From Volutella citrinella (taxonomy: Eukaryota > Ascomycota > Sordariomycetes > Hypocreales > Nectriaceae), in contig JAWZSP010000001.1 of the NCBI GenBank assembly GCA_034401135.1, forward strand, positions 3,348,001-3,412,000: a stretch of DNA of 64,000 nt, in the 5' to 3' direction. The notes beneath the pieces were generated by a model. The model was not told the origin of the DNA and made no database searches. It worked only from the letters and a program-made list of their open reading frames with translations. Shown piece by piece: positions 35,778-46,402 of the stretch (within the stretch, counting starts at the first letter, position 1; each line of letters opens with the position of its first letter). Position numbers and translations under genes: made by a program.

Positions 35778-36127
35778 GGCGTGATACAAAAACAGCAGAG
35801 AAAACAAGGCGCTGAGAGGATGTATTGAGGAGCCAAGGGACGTGTTCGAGAGAGCCTGGGCGATATTCTTTGTCTTGCTACGCGACAGAAGGTTGACCTC
35901 CAGCACATCGCTCAGCCTCGTGCGGCCAGCCAATAGAAGCGATGTGCTGATGACTAATGGAAGAACCTAGTTAGATCGCGCTTTGTTGCCTTCCCGCATT
36001 GTGTTTATGCAATGGTGAATCACTCCAAACGCTCACCTCTCTTTCTTCCTTTTTAATTTGTTTTCACACGACAAACGCTGTCATCTCAAAAGTTCTGTGC
36101 CATCGCACTCATCACCGCCAAATCGCC
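35778..36127. promoter_or_regulatory. Divergent promoter of the THO7-like and CCCH genes
   Basis: A 350-bp bidirectional upstream region between two genes of mRNA biogenesis. No specific element was recognised. Confidence 0.45.
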
Positions 36128-37677
36128 ATGTCAGAGGAGGAGAAAGAGCTTCTGGCCCGCATCGGCCAGCTCGCTGGTGCGTATCCATTCTCACACCTTT
36201 TACTCGTTGCGCCCGATTGACGACGACTGCCAGGCCAAATAAACCGACACAAAAGTCAACAGTCAGGCCCAAGGCCGCTTCCAAACCAACCGCACAACCC
36301 TCGATGTACGTGGTGCCTCTATCGCCGTGCATTTTCTCATTCTTACACGAATCAGACAGCAACTATCGTAATCGTAGCGCACCGTACCCTTCCAGAGGCG
36401 GAGGATACAGAGCCGGGCGAGCGCACCAGCACCGCACGCTGCATCTCAACTCGACAGGAAGCCCTGCAAACAATGGATCTGTCAGCAGCGGTTCCGAAAC
36501 ACCGTCGGGTTGGGTGTCGAAGAACGACCGCCACAGACAGCTGATAAATGCCAGCGTTTACGAGAAGGAGAGCCAGACTCGTGCCAAGGCTATTGAGCAA
36601 ACGCGCCAACGGAAGCTTACCAGCCAGAGGCAGCGTGAAAAGACGCAGTTTTCCGACTTCATGAAGCACCAAGCCACACCATCGGGTGTCGCCACTAACA
36701 CAGCAGGGCAAACGAATACCATCACCATCGAGGGCATACAGTTTCGTGTTGCCGATGGCGGAAAGAAACTAGTCAAAATCCCCGGTAGGATGAGCTCACC
36801 TCGACGCGTGCACCAAGTCATTCCCTTACACCAGCCAGGCGCATTTCATGCTTCGTCGGAGACACCGAAACTTGCCGTGGTGGCGGGTGTGAAATTCCAC
36901 CGCACCAAGACTGGCAATCTCGTCGCCCACAGATTTGTCACTGACCAGCGGTATGTAGGTCTCCCGCGGAAGCTGGAGTCGCTGACCACTTTTAGGCGAT
37001 CGGGCGTGATCAAGAAGATCAACGAACCCTGCAGGATCTTTTCCGCGACTGGTAATTTCTCTTCCACGATCGAGCTGTCCACCACCAACGTTATCTGGAC
37101 TGGCCTGGTATGAGCCGAACACTACTAACTCAGCTAACATTTAGGATCCTGCCCGAAAGGCCCCCGTTGCCGTTTCAACCACGATCCCAACAAGGTTGCC
37201 CTTTGTAAAGAGCTTCTGAAGGACGGAAAGTGCGCAAACGGCGAGTCTTGCGACCTGTCCCATGATCTTTCCCCCGAACGCACCCCTAACTGTTTGCACT
37301 TTGCCAAGGGCCACTGCGCCAAGGCTGATTGTCCGTATACTCACTCCAAAGCCGCGCCCGGCGCGCCTGTCTGCAGGGCATTCGGGTTCAATGGATATTG
37401 CGAGAGAGGGGCGGACTGCACTGAGCGGCATGTCTTTGAGTGCCCTGACTTTAGCAACACTGGCAAATGTAAAAACAAGGGATGCAAGCTTTTGCATCGC
37501 GAGAGGGCAAGCGTCCTTCGAAACCAAGCCATGGCAAGCGAGCGAATGGAAGACGTCTCGAGCGACGAAGAGACTGCGGATTCCGACGATGTTGACTCGG
37601 ATGAGGTAGCCGAGTTCATCGACGCAGACTCTGACTGTTCAGACTTCGAGGAGCAGAAGGAATTCATCTCCATCTGA
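36128..37677 (+). CDS. Five-finger CCCH zinc-finger protein (ZC3H3-like)
   Basis: The exons are 36128-36176, 36234-36305, 36356-36950, 36996-37051 and 37145-37677, giving 434 aa. Five tandem C-x7-8-C-x4-5-C-x3-H fingers occupy the C-terminal half: CRIFSATGSCPKGPRCRFNH, CKELLKDGKCANGESCDLSH, CLHFAKGHCAKADCPYTH, CRAFGFNGYCERGADCTERH and CPDFSNTGKCKNKGCKLLH. An acidic tail ends FEEQKEFISI. The N-terminal part is basic and Ser-rich. The spacing resembles ZC3H3-type nuclear RNA-binding proteins involved in polyadenylation and export rather than CPSF30/Yth1, whose fingers differ; that assignment is inference. Another potential 54-nt intron (36785-36838, GTAGGA...CCAG) is in frame; if spliced the protein has 416 aa. 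Confidence 0.82.
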
Positions 37678-39017
37678 GCCCCACTACTTGTTTCTTGATA
37701 CCACCAAGCGTTGGACCCCCGGGAGCAACGGAGCCTCTCTACGGCGCCTCGTTCCCATTGATAATCACCAGTACATAGAGTTAGTGACTGGGAGTACCTG
37801 TCCTTGTCCCCATCCTTGAGCTTAGATGCTCGAGATATGACGACCAAGGAGACATGAGATACCCGGTCTTGTTCCCCCCAGGACGACTGCGACTAGTGGC
37901 CTTGCACTGACTGAAAGAAAAAAAATTCGCCCTGGGACGGGGGATAGGTTATTACTACTAGTAGCCAGGATAGTGAAAATATGAAAGCAAAGATTAAAGA
38001 GAGAGAGATACATCTGATGTCTGTGATGGTGGCTCTGTTACCTACCTACTTGCCCTTTGTCCCTGTTGCCGTTCTGGCTGATATTCAAATATAAGGTAGC
38101 TGAGCTGACTCAGACACTACTAACAACTACCATTGGCCTTGCCACATTTCGTCTAGCGAGCGTTATAGTCCTATCCTAATTCGCAGCCCACGCTCCTCCA
38201 CCCCAGCTTACTACGTCCCTGTCATTCCCCTATTATTAGCACCTGAGTTAGTGCTTAGGTTCGGGGCTCCCTGCTCGTAATTATGGCAGCTTCAGCCTTC
38301 AGGTGGCTTGGGCGGGGCCGCGCGCAACGTCAGTGAGGGGCACTCGACGCTATGTCCGTCTTCAACTGCTGATGTCGGCGACATTCGACCCCATCGTCAC
38401 GCATCCTTCGCACTGCAGAGTTGGCAAGAAACCGAGATAAACTTCCTGGACGAGTCCTAATCCTTTGCCTCTAGTAAGAACCCCCCCGGCGCCCTGCGTT
38501 CATTGCCCGTCCACCCAGAGAACCTCGCCTCAGTCTTGCATACCACCAGTCTTGCCAAGGGTCATTGGTGGTGCCGTACTGCCTCGACTCAGCCGCAGTC
38601 AAGCCTCCGAAGCTGCATCTTTCCGTACCGACAAGGAGGCGCTCCTCAGCCGGTGCATCTGCTTACGCTGGACAATAAGGAGCGAGGCACCCAGGCGTTG
38701 CGAGGCCGCTCGGTGCTCCGCTGGGGCTTACAGCGCGTGATATACCAGTCGACAACTGCTCCTCCATCTCTTGGGCCTGGATTGGGTAGTGCGTGAGTGA
38801 GTGAGGGAGCGAGTAGCCTTGCGCGCGCCCTGGAACTTCAGCACTAACGCGAACGATCAGCTAGCATCCCTCGTCCCTGTCATCGACCTACGAGAAGCGA
38901 GGCTGCAACTGCCGACTCGTGACGGCCTCCGCTGCGACACGGTGCCCCGACTCAACTGGCACATACCCCCGATCTGACCTCACGGGAGCCGTCCGAAACA
39001 CCAAGAATACAATCATC
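37678..39017. promoter_or_regulatory. Upstream region of the Sel1-repeat gene
   Basis: About 1.3 kb without a supportable gene. A consensus Gcn4/AP-1-type heptamer TGACTCA is present at 38106-38112; one copy alone is weak evidence for bZIP control. Confidence 0.35.
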
Positions 39018-41052
39018 ATGGGTTTGCGAGAGCTGCTGAAAAAGAAGGACGACCTGGATCAACAGGCGCCCGATCCCAACGCCATCAATCGACTCAACGC
39101 TCCCGAGTTCACCCTCATCCGCTCCGATACAACCACCGAGGAGCGCATCTACCCGCCAACTCACCCCGACGACAACCTCCTCGCGGCCAAGGAACCTAGC
39201 AAGGCCCGGCGGAGCCTCGACGTCTTCCGGTCTAGTCGCTCTCGTAGCGCCTCCGTCTCGTCCCAGGCGAGCCAGAAGGATGGCAGTAGCAGCAGCAGCC
39301 GCCGCCTCTCCGAGCGGCTGCACCTCAAGAGTTCCACGCCCCAGTCGTCTGAGAGCGTCCCCTCGAATCTGCCCGAGATTGTAACCAGCGGCGATGTTGA
39401 GGACAAAGATGGCGCTTCCGAATCACAATGGGAGAAGCGTGCCACCATGTTGGCTGGGCAGAACACCCGCGCGCGGAGCGGATCCACGTCGCCGGCCCCG
39501 GGTGTGCGTGAGCGACGGCCGAGTAATGCCGTGTCATCCAAGACTATAGACGAGGATATCCAGGAGGCCATTCGCCTTCATGAGGAGGGAGATTTGGAAA
39601 ACTCGACCCGCATGTTTGGGGTTTTGGCAGATCCTCGTGGTGCGAATAATCCGCTGAGCCAGGTCTTGTATGGCCTTGCCTTGAGGTTAGTACAGTACAG
39701 TCCGTCCCCTCTGTTTCGGCGGCTGGCCATGTCTTGCAATGGTAACCGCGACCGGATCGGTTGTAAAGGGAGAGCCAGAGCGGGACCGAGCACGGCGGTT
39801 GGATCAGTGGTCACTTGCTCGCCCGGCCGGCCACCCAATACTTGCCATAGTCTGATCACTGGACCGGTCCCGAGCATCACGTTGTTGAACTTCTCTAACC
39901 CTGCATCTATTCTAGGCATGGATGGGGCTGTGCCCCTGATACGGCTCGCGCGGTGGAGTATCTATCTGCTGCGGCCTCGAATGCTGCATCCATCGAGCAA
40001 CTAGCCCTCCACGCCGGCATGAAGAAGGGCGGCGCTGCAAAGGGCGAGTTGGTGCTGGCCATCTTTGAGCTAGCCAACTGCTTCCGCCATGGTTGGGGTA
40101 TTCCCAAAGATGCATATGCTGCTAAGCAGGTGAGCAACTCGCCGCAGGTCTGCTGGTTGTGGCTGAAAGAGAACATGCTGACCACAGCTCCGGTTCGGTG
40201 TAGTATTATGAGACAGCCGCGAACCTCGGAGACACGGGTAAGACTTGGGAGCCCCCGCTATGCTCAAACGGACAACGGCTGATTGGCGATAAGACGCAAT
40301 GAATGAGACTGCCTGGTGCTACCTCGAAGGATATGGCTGTAAGAAGGACAAGGTATGTTCTCGCGCCATAAGCTGTGCACCAGTCCACACCGAGGGGCGA
40401 GGGCTCCGCATCCGTGCAGCCCCAGCAGAAACCTGCATAATGAGGCCCCCGAACCAGCCTGCTGGTGAAGGTTTAGGCCTGACGCCGCATCCCCGAGTGT
40501 GGCTTACCCCCAAGTCATGCAGACTAGGGCGTCGGCGAATCAAGCCATCATCCACGCTGCAGCTCTGGTCTTCCCCCACGCCAATAGCCCTGACACACTG
40601 GCATCTGCTATCACAGAAGGCTAACACCATGTCTCTCCGCATATAGTTCAGCGCAGCTCGGTACTACCGGCTGGCTGAGAAGAATGGAAACAAGACCTTG
40701 GGCAATACTTGGTAAGTCCACCCCTCCCCCCCCCCCCCCCCCCCCCCCCCCAATGTTAGCAGTTCGCCTTGCCGGGCTCATTGGATCGGACTCTTTGGCA
40801 TGTATGCCGGAGGTGCTCCCAACCGATCTTGGCAGCCATGGTTTGATAGGATGTCAGCGTTCCAATTGCTCTACCCAGCTCGAGGAATGGCAGATCGATC
40901 GCGAATGTGCGGGATTTGGGGTGCGGCAGACGTGCAAACATTGAGTGGTGTGACAACCGATCAAAGGACAAGCGCTGACTTGTGCCACTCCGCACTCTAG
41001 GATCTGGAAGGACAAGTACGACCCGCCAGGTGAAGGCAGCAGCCGAAAGTAG
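39018..41052 (+). CDS. Sel1-repeat protein, Nif1/Dsf2-like
   Basis: Six exons (39018-39685, 39916-40129, 40204-40237, 40294-40352, 40647-40711, 41001-41052) encode 363 aa. The first 200 residues are Ser/Arg-rich and disordered (MGLRELLKKKDDLDQQAPDP...). Then come Sel1 repeats: AIRLHEEGDLENSTRMFGVL, YGLALRHGWGCAPDTARAVE, NCFRHGWGIPKDAYAAKQYY, WCYLEGYGCKKDKFSAARYY. It ends KYDPPGEGSSRK. Sel1 repeats are helical protein-interaction scaffolds. The layout resembles fungal proteins annotated after the fission-yeast mitotic regulator Nif1 and yeast Dsf2, which is a tentative link. Introns 1, 4 and 5 are long (230, 294, 289 nt); the acceptor of exon 4 is AAG. Intron 5 holds a 26-bp C tract. Confidence 0.78.
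40726..40751. repeat. 26-bp homopolymeric C tract in an intron
   Basis: An uninterrupted run of 26 C, preceded by CCCCT, lies 14 bp into the last intron of the Sel1-repeat gene. The true length may be affected by sequencing or assembly. Confidence 0.9.
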
Positions 41053-44000
41053 TGCGACATGCTTGTGCCACCGTAAGGTATCGAAATGGGATGCCGGACA
41101 ACAAGCGGTAGGGAGGAAGCTTGGCCTGTTCACCTATTGTGCCATGGTTGTTGAATGGGGAGGCGAACTCCGCTGCCCTCTTGAGGCATCAATGAGAACT
41201 ATGTTACCCATATCTGACCTTTGAATGTGCGTCGGCAATGGCCTTCGTCGGAGAAAATCGCGAAATCAGGGGTAGCTGCGAGGATTGTTGATAGAAGGTC
41301 TGGAAGACCGCCGGTGGTAGTCGACCTGGTTGTGACACGGCAGACGCGTCACAGCGGGCATGGCGGGGAGAAGCAGAACCTGTCTCAGCCGCTCGTACAT
41401 ACACATGCAGCCAGTGTACATGTCTGCGCGGCCTACGGGCAGTCGCATCATCCCATCTCGTCCCATTTCCTTCAGGTCCCTTTGCTTGATATGCCGATAC
41501 CTTGATGTCCCTGAGTACCTATGGCTGGTAAGCGGCTATCTCGGGTGGGTGTGATGGTTGAGGCTCCGTACGGCTCGTAAGTCGAGGGCAAGATAGGTCA
41601 ATGGAATGGTATTGGGCATCCCTGGTGAATCGGGCCTCAAAAGCCCCCAAGCGAAACCCATGGCGAATTCCATGCCCGGAATTCTCATTCTGACTGCCGT
41701 ACCAAACATGCTGCAACGATGGCGACCGTGACACTAGGCTCTGTGGCTCGGTGCTGTTGCCTCTTCCCCCTTTGTCGACGGCGAACCATTTCGTGATGCT
41801 TCCGGGGGTGACGACGCCCATTCCTGCTCTGCCGGGCTGGATTGGCTGCTCTCAGCTCACCAGTCTCCGCGCCGGTGTGCATTTTGGTGCCCAATCGACG
41901 CCTCCTCTGTGACAGGAAAACGGGCCTGCCGCCTGCTGCGCGTGCCAGTGCGGCCGACAATCGCGACCAGCTTGGCAAACCGACCTGGCCCCCCCCAGGC
42001 GCTCGCTAGCCCTGCATCGTCAGGCGCTGATGCTCTGAGGGTGCTCTCTGCCGTCCACAGGGGGAAGGGGCTCTGAACTGTGCCTCTGGGTGTGCCCACG
42101 GTGCATCCGTTGTGCATCATGTGCCTTTCTCGGCGATGCAATCAGCAATACCATCCTCAGCTGGAAAGGTCAAGGACCTGCCGGAAGAACTTCGATGCTG
42201 GGGTCGACTGAGAACGTGCCCTGCCATGCAAGCGATTGATCAAGTGGGATTTTTGCCGCTCATTCGTCTTGCGCCTGGCCGGTTGGGCCGCAGCGCAGCG
42301 CCCAGCCGTAGTTTGTATGGTGGTGAGGTCCATTGCATGATTCGGTCACGACTGCCCGTGCCGACAGCGCAGGTGCCTAATGTCCACTACCTCATGGTAG
42401 GTGGCACCGTTGCGTTCTCGGTCTCTGCCAGCTGCGTTCGCGACTGCCGGCAGCACAAGCGGTGGCCGAGAGCCTGCCGACGGGGCCGATGCAGGACCTA
42501 CTACGGTATCCGTACTCCTTGCATACCAGGTGCCCCTTCCGTTCCATTCGCTGATGCAGCCCGGCGGCCTGTGTGCCACAGGATATGTGCGACCTTGGTT
42601 ACGGATGCAAACGCAGATTTACTTGACACAAACATCGCAGCTTGGACATCAGATGCATGTTGTAGACAGTCAAGACCCTGTTTCTCCCATGCGTACCTGG
42701 TAAGTACTTCAGGCAGTACTGGTACCAAATATACCTTGGGTATCAACATTATCAACCCCGTGGACTGATGCGTTTGAAAGTGTACATGGCCCCTTTCATC
42801 GCTATTGGGTTGCAGACACTTGGGTACGACCTTGGTGTCTGGGTCCCATCTGCATCTACACCATCTGATCTGAGAAGCCGCACCCACCACAACCGCCCCC
42901 CCAACGGGCAGCTCCCCGACCCAATAGGTCGCTAGCACAACCGCTGCTGGAACCACATGCTCAAAGCTAGCTCCCTTCAGTGGCAGCCACCCGTCCGCCG
43001 CCACTCACCCACCGGGCTCCATCTGCCTTCGACTTGTACCGCCAAACGGCCCCGATTGGGCTCTTGGTGGCACCCGTTGGCCGTCACACGGACGGGCGGC
43101 CCCTCCCTCCCACGCCAGCCGCATATTCCGTTGTCAGTTTGCCCACTATGTCGGAGCCAAGGACCGGACGCTTGTCTGAGACCCCATCCATGACCTCAAA
43201 CTCATGTTACCCAAACCCCCTGGGCTTGGGACCACGCGCCGGGTACGGACTGGCTTCGCCCTCTCCGGACCGAGCCCTTGAAGGCCCCATTCCGGCTTGT
43301 CCTCCCCCGTCAGCTTTCGGTCGGTCCTTTGGCTGCGAACAACACCCTCGTATTCCCAAGCGATGTACGTCAACCTTGGCCCCAAGCCCGCTGACCTACC
43401 TGCCAATGGGTTCCAAGCAAGCCTCGGTGCCGTACTCGAGTGGGTTGCCACCCTTCCTTTCTTGGTACAGGTACCTACAAATTAAACTACCTAGTTGCCT
43501 GGGGTTGGAGTGCAGCCAGGAGCTGGGCCGAGACATGGGGAGGAATACGAGAGTCGCGCTATTCTCGGGGAGCTGTGGATGGTAGGAGGGGAATGGAAGT
43601 GTCATATTCGCTTTTTGTGCACTACTTGGCAGAAGTATCCCGAAATGCAGTCCAAATTCATCCCCAGTGGGGGGTATCGAGCATCAGATGTGAAGGAAAA
43701 ACAAAAAAGAACCAAACTAAACAGGCCTCGCAACAGGCCAGACCACCAGGGACTGGCTACAGTGCTGCGGAAGAATGCATGTAATAAAAAAAAACACTAA
43801 ACACGGCTCGTTCGACGGATTCATGTCTTCGTCATCATTTGTCCGTTCCATCATCGCTGCCATACGTTGCATCAATAAATCCCATCTCGATCGTCATGCC
43901 ATCCCAGCCCGTCCCGTGTCCCAACCCACCCATATCCGTTCCCATGCACCGTAAATCCGCTCGTTGGCATGTCCAAGCTGATTGGACCAAGGACCCTGTT

Positions 44001-44500
44001 GAGTCTTTCTCCTGCTGGCTTGCGCTAGGTTGGCCGGACAGATCACTGCCGCCATCCCCGCCGCCGTCGCAGTCATCATCTGCCGTTTCAATCGCCCACA
44101 CACAACCGTCAGCTCCGCCCAGTTCGCCGTGACCCAAGAAAAACACGGAGATAAAAACCAAAAGAGGTATTCATGACAGGGGAAATCCAAGACAGATAAA
44201 TCACATCAAAAACAATGCTCGCTCGCTTGCTAGATAGATCCATAAGGAAATCAAGAAAGACTCCAAAGTAGAAATCCAGGAAGAAGACGACAAAAGGAAG
44301 AAACCATCCGTTTGGGTGCGTGAGCAACAGGTCTGGAGTTCGCGAGAGCGACGCTGTGTATGCCGGCTCCTCTCCCTCCCCAGAAAGGTAGGAAATGAAA
44401 GCCGACGCAAGGAAAACTAGGAAATTTGTCGTAAACATGGGAGAAGCCGTGTAATCGTCGTCATATCAAATAAAGTTCTTTTCCATCATCATCAGCTTCT
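41053..44500. other. Gene-poor spacer, 3.4 kb
   Basis: The interval lies between the Sel1-repeat gene and the 3' end of the bZIP gene. The longest open frames (42112-42768 and 42980-43585, +) begin at or lack a convincing ATG, have Cys/Pro/Arg-rich random composition and no family features. The last part (about 43800-44500) is probably the bZIP 3' UTR and downstream sequence. Confidence 0.5.
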
Positions 44501-46402
44501 TCAGGCTCGCACGTCATTGTTTTGTTGTTGTTCGTTTTGGGCAATGTTGCTTTCCGACACCATTTTGGCAAAGTTGCGTACAACTTCGCTGGGGATCTGG
44601 TCCCACAGCAGAGAGCGCGTGTACACCTCGGCCGCACCGTTCTTCTTGTTCGAGTTTCGCATGGCGGTCAAGGCGTCTGCCAGGTTTCGGCGACCCTGGC
44701 TTGTTGTTCGCTCGGGGGCATTCTGGAGGAATTCTTGCGAGTTGACGCCGTTGTACTGGGCGGCCGAGAGCGAGAAGATCTGCTCGTTGGTCTGTTCCTG
44801 GCTTGGTTGAGTAAGAGCATCACCCAGCTCGGCGAGCATCGAAGGGGCAACCCCGTCCATGGCCATGTCATTCATGGGCATGCCGTTGGCCGCCCAGTTG
44901 GCAGCGCCCGAGGGCTGGGGACCGACTGCCTGCATGCTTGTTGGCTGCGAGCTGATGCCTGCGTCCTTGAGAACATTGTCGAGGAGAGTGGCAGAGGCTG
45001 CGCGGACGTCCTCGGAAACACGAGGGATCGAGGGGGTCGACCTGCTGGAGAGGACAAAGGCGCCAACAAGGAAGAGCATGAAGAGCAGGCCACCCTGGCC
45101 AGGCTTCTCGCCCTCGTTGTCGGCCTTCTTTGACGGCACGAGAGCCATCTCTTGCTTGACCTCGGGCTCGGCAGGGTACTCGTTGAGGAAGTTGGAAGCA
45201 TCCCAAGCACCTCCCATGGCCATGCCGTCCATCTCGTCGTATGGGCCGGCGAATCCGTTGGGGGCGCCGGAGGAAGAGACGACATTGCTCTCCAGGCGTT
45301 GGACGTGGTCGGTCAGGACGCTGACCTTCTTCCTGAGCTCACCTGTCTCGAGGGTGTGAGAGCGGATCATCTCCTCCTTCTCGAGGTTCATGTTCTCAAT
45401 GTAGTTGGTGAATGTCTGCTTCTCGATGAGGAGCTGTTCAAGCTTGCCGCGCATCTGGGCAATCTCTTCTTCCATGTCACCGATGAGAGCAGTGTACTGC
45501 TTCTTCTCATCCTCAAGACGTTCAGTGTGCTGCTTCTTGCGTTGGCGAGAGTCAAGGCTGTAACGAGTTAGCATCGGGAAATTATCTTGGTGGGATGGGG
45601 TTGGTTGGTTGGGGGGTGGGGGATAGGATGATCAAACTTACGCTGCTTGGCGGTTGCGGAGCAGTCGCTTCTGCTGCTTGAGCTCCTTGATCTCCTGCTC
45701 ATCCGTCGACTGAGAAATAAGGTGGTCGATGTTGCTCAGGTTCCTCTCGGCGGGGATGTCGAACCGAGCGTTCTTCTTGCGGATACCATCGCCTCGACGC
45801 AGGTCGTTGTGAGAGCGGATAGCAGGGCTGTTTGGGCGCATCTTCTTGGCGTTCATCCACTCCTTCTGATCAGCGGTAGGGATGGACTGGTTGCCACCAG
45901 GAAGCGATGCGAACATGTTGCCAGGGTTGGAAAAGGGCGTCTGGCCAGGCATGGGTCGCTGGAAGATGGAGGCGCTGGCATCATACTCGGCAGGGACGTT
46001 GTCAAACGGCTGGAGAGGCGTGCAAGAACCGGAGCCGTTGCCCATGGACCAGCTGCTGCCGGGCGGGGCAAAGGCGCTGGGCTGTGTCTGGTCCATTCGC
46101 ATGAAGGGGTTGTTGCTGTGCTGGTCCAAGAAGGGGTTGTTGGAGGGCACCGACTGCATGTCGACTGACTGCCAATCCTCGGTCTTGGGAGAGAAAAGCG
46201 GGGGACCAACTGCGAAAGACTCTCGGCGGCTGTCGGCCATGGGAGGCGAGAGCTCTAGACCCGAATCAACGGCGCTGTGGTCGAGGATGTTTTCGTCAAG
46301 GACACTGTTGTCTTCCTCGTCGAAGTACTTCTGCGCATGGTGGGTGTCCACGGTCAGAGGAGCAGTTCGGTAAAACGGCTGCATGGAGAATGCGGAAGCC
46401 AT
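44501..46402 (-). CDS. meaB: bZIP transcription factor, MeaB-like
   Basis: Two exons (45642-46402, 44501-45557) encode 605 aa. A long N-terminal region (1-230) is rich in Ser, Pro, Asn and Met. The basic region KQQKRLLRNRQAA-LDSRQRK carries the bZIP signature N-x7-R, and a long leucine-zipper/coiled coil follows to about residue 345 (HTLETGELRKKVSVLTDHVQ). The 84-nt intron falls inside the basic region, between NRQAA and DSRQRK. Residues 410-425 (GLLFMLFLVGAFVLSS) form a markedly hydrophobic stretch. The C-terminus is Asn/Gln-rich. The basic region matches my recollection of MeaB, a fungal regulator linked to nitrogen repression; this symbol is tentative. More than 7 kb of noncoding sequence lies upstream, as is common for fungal regulators. 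Confidence 0.82.

Noticed and set aside
42112..42768. 218-residue open frame in the 41-44.5 kb spacer
   Set aside because: It starts at GTG, is rich in Cys, Arg and Pro without domain pattern, and has equally long competing frames.
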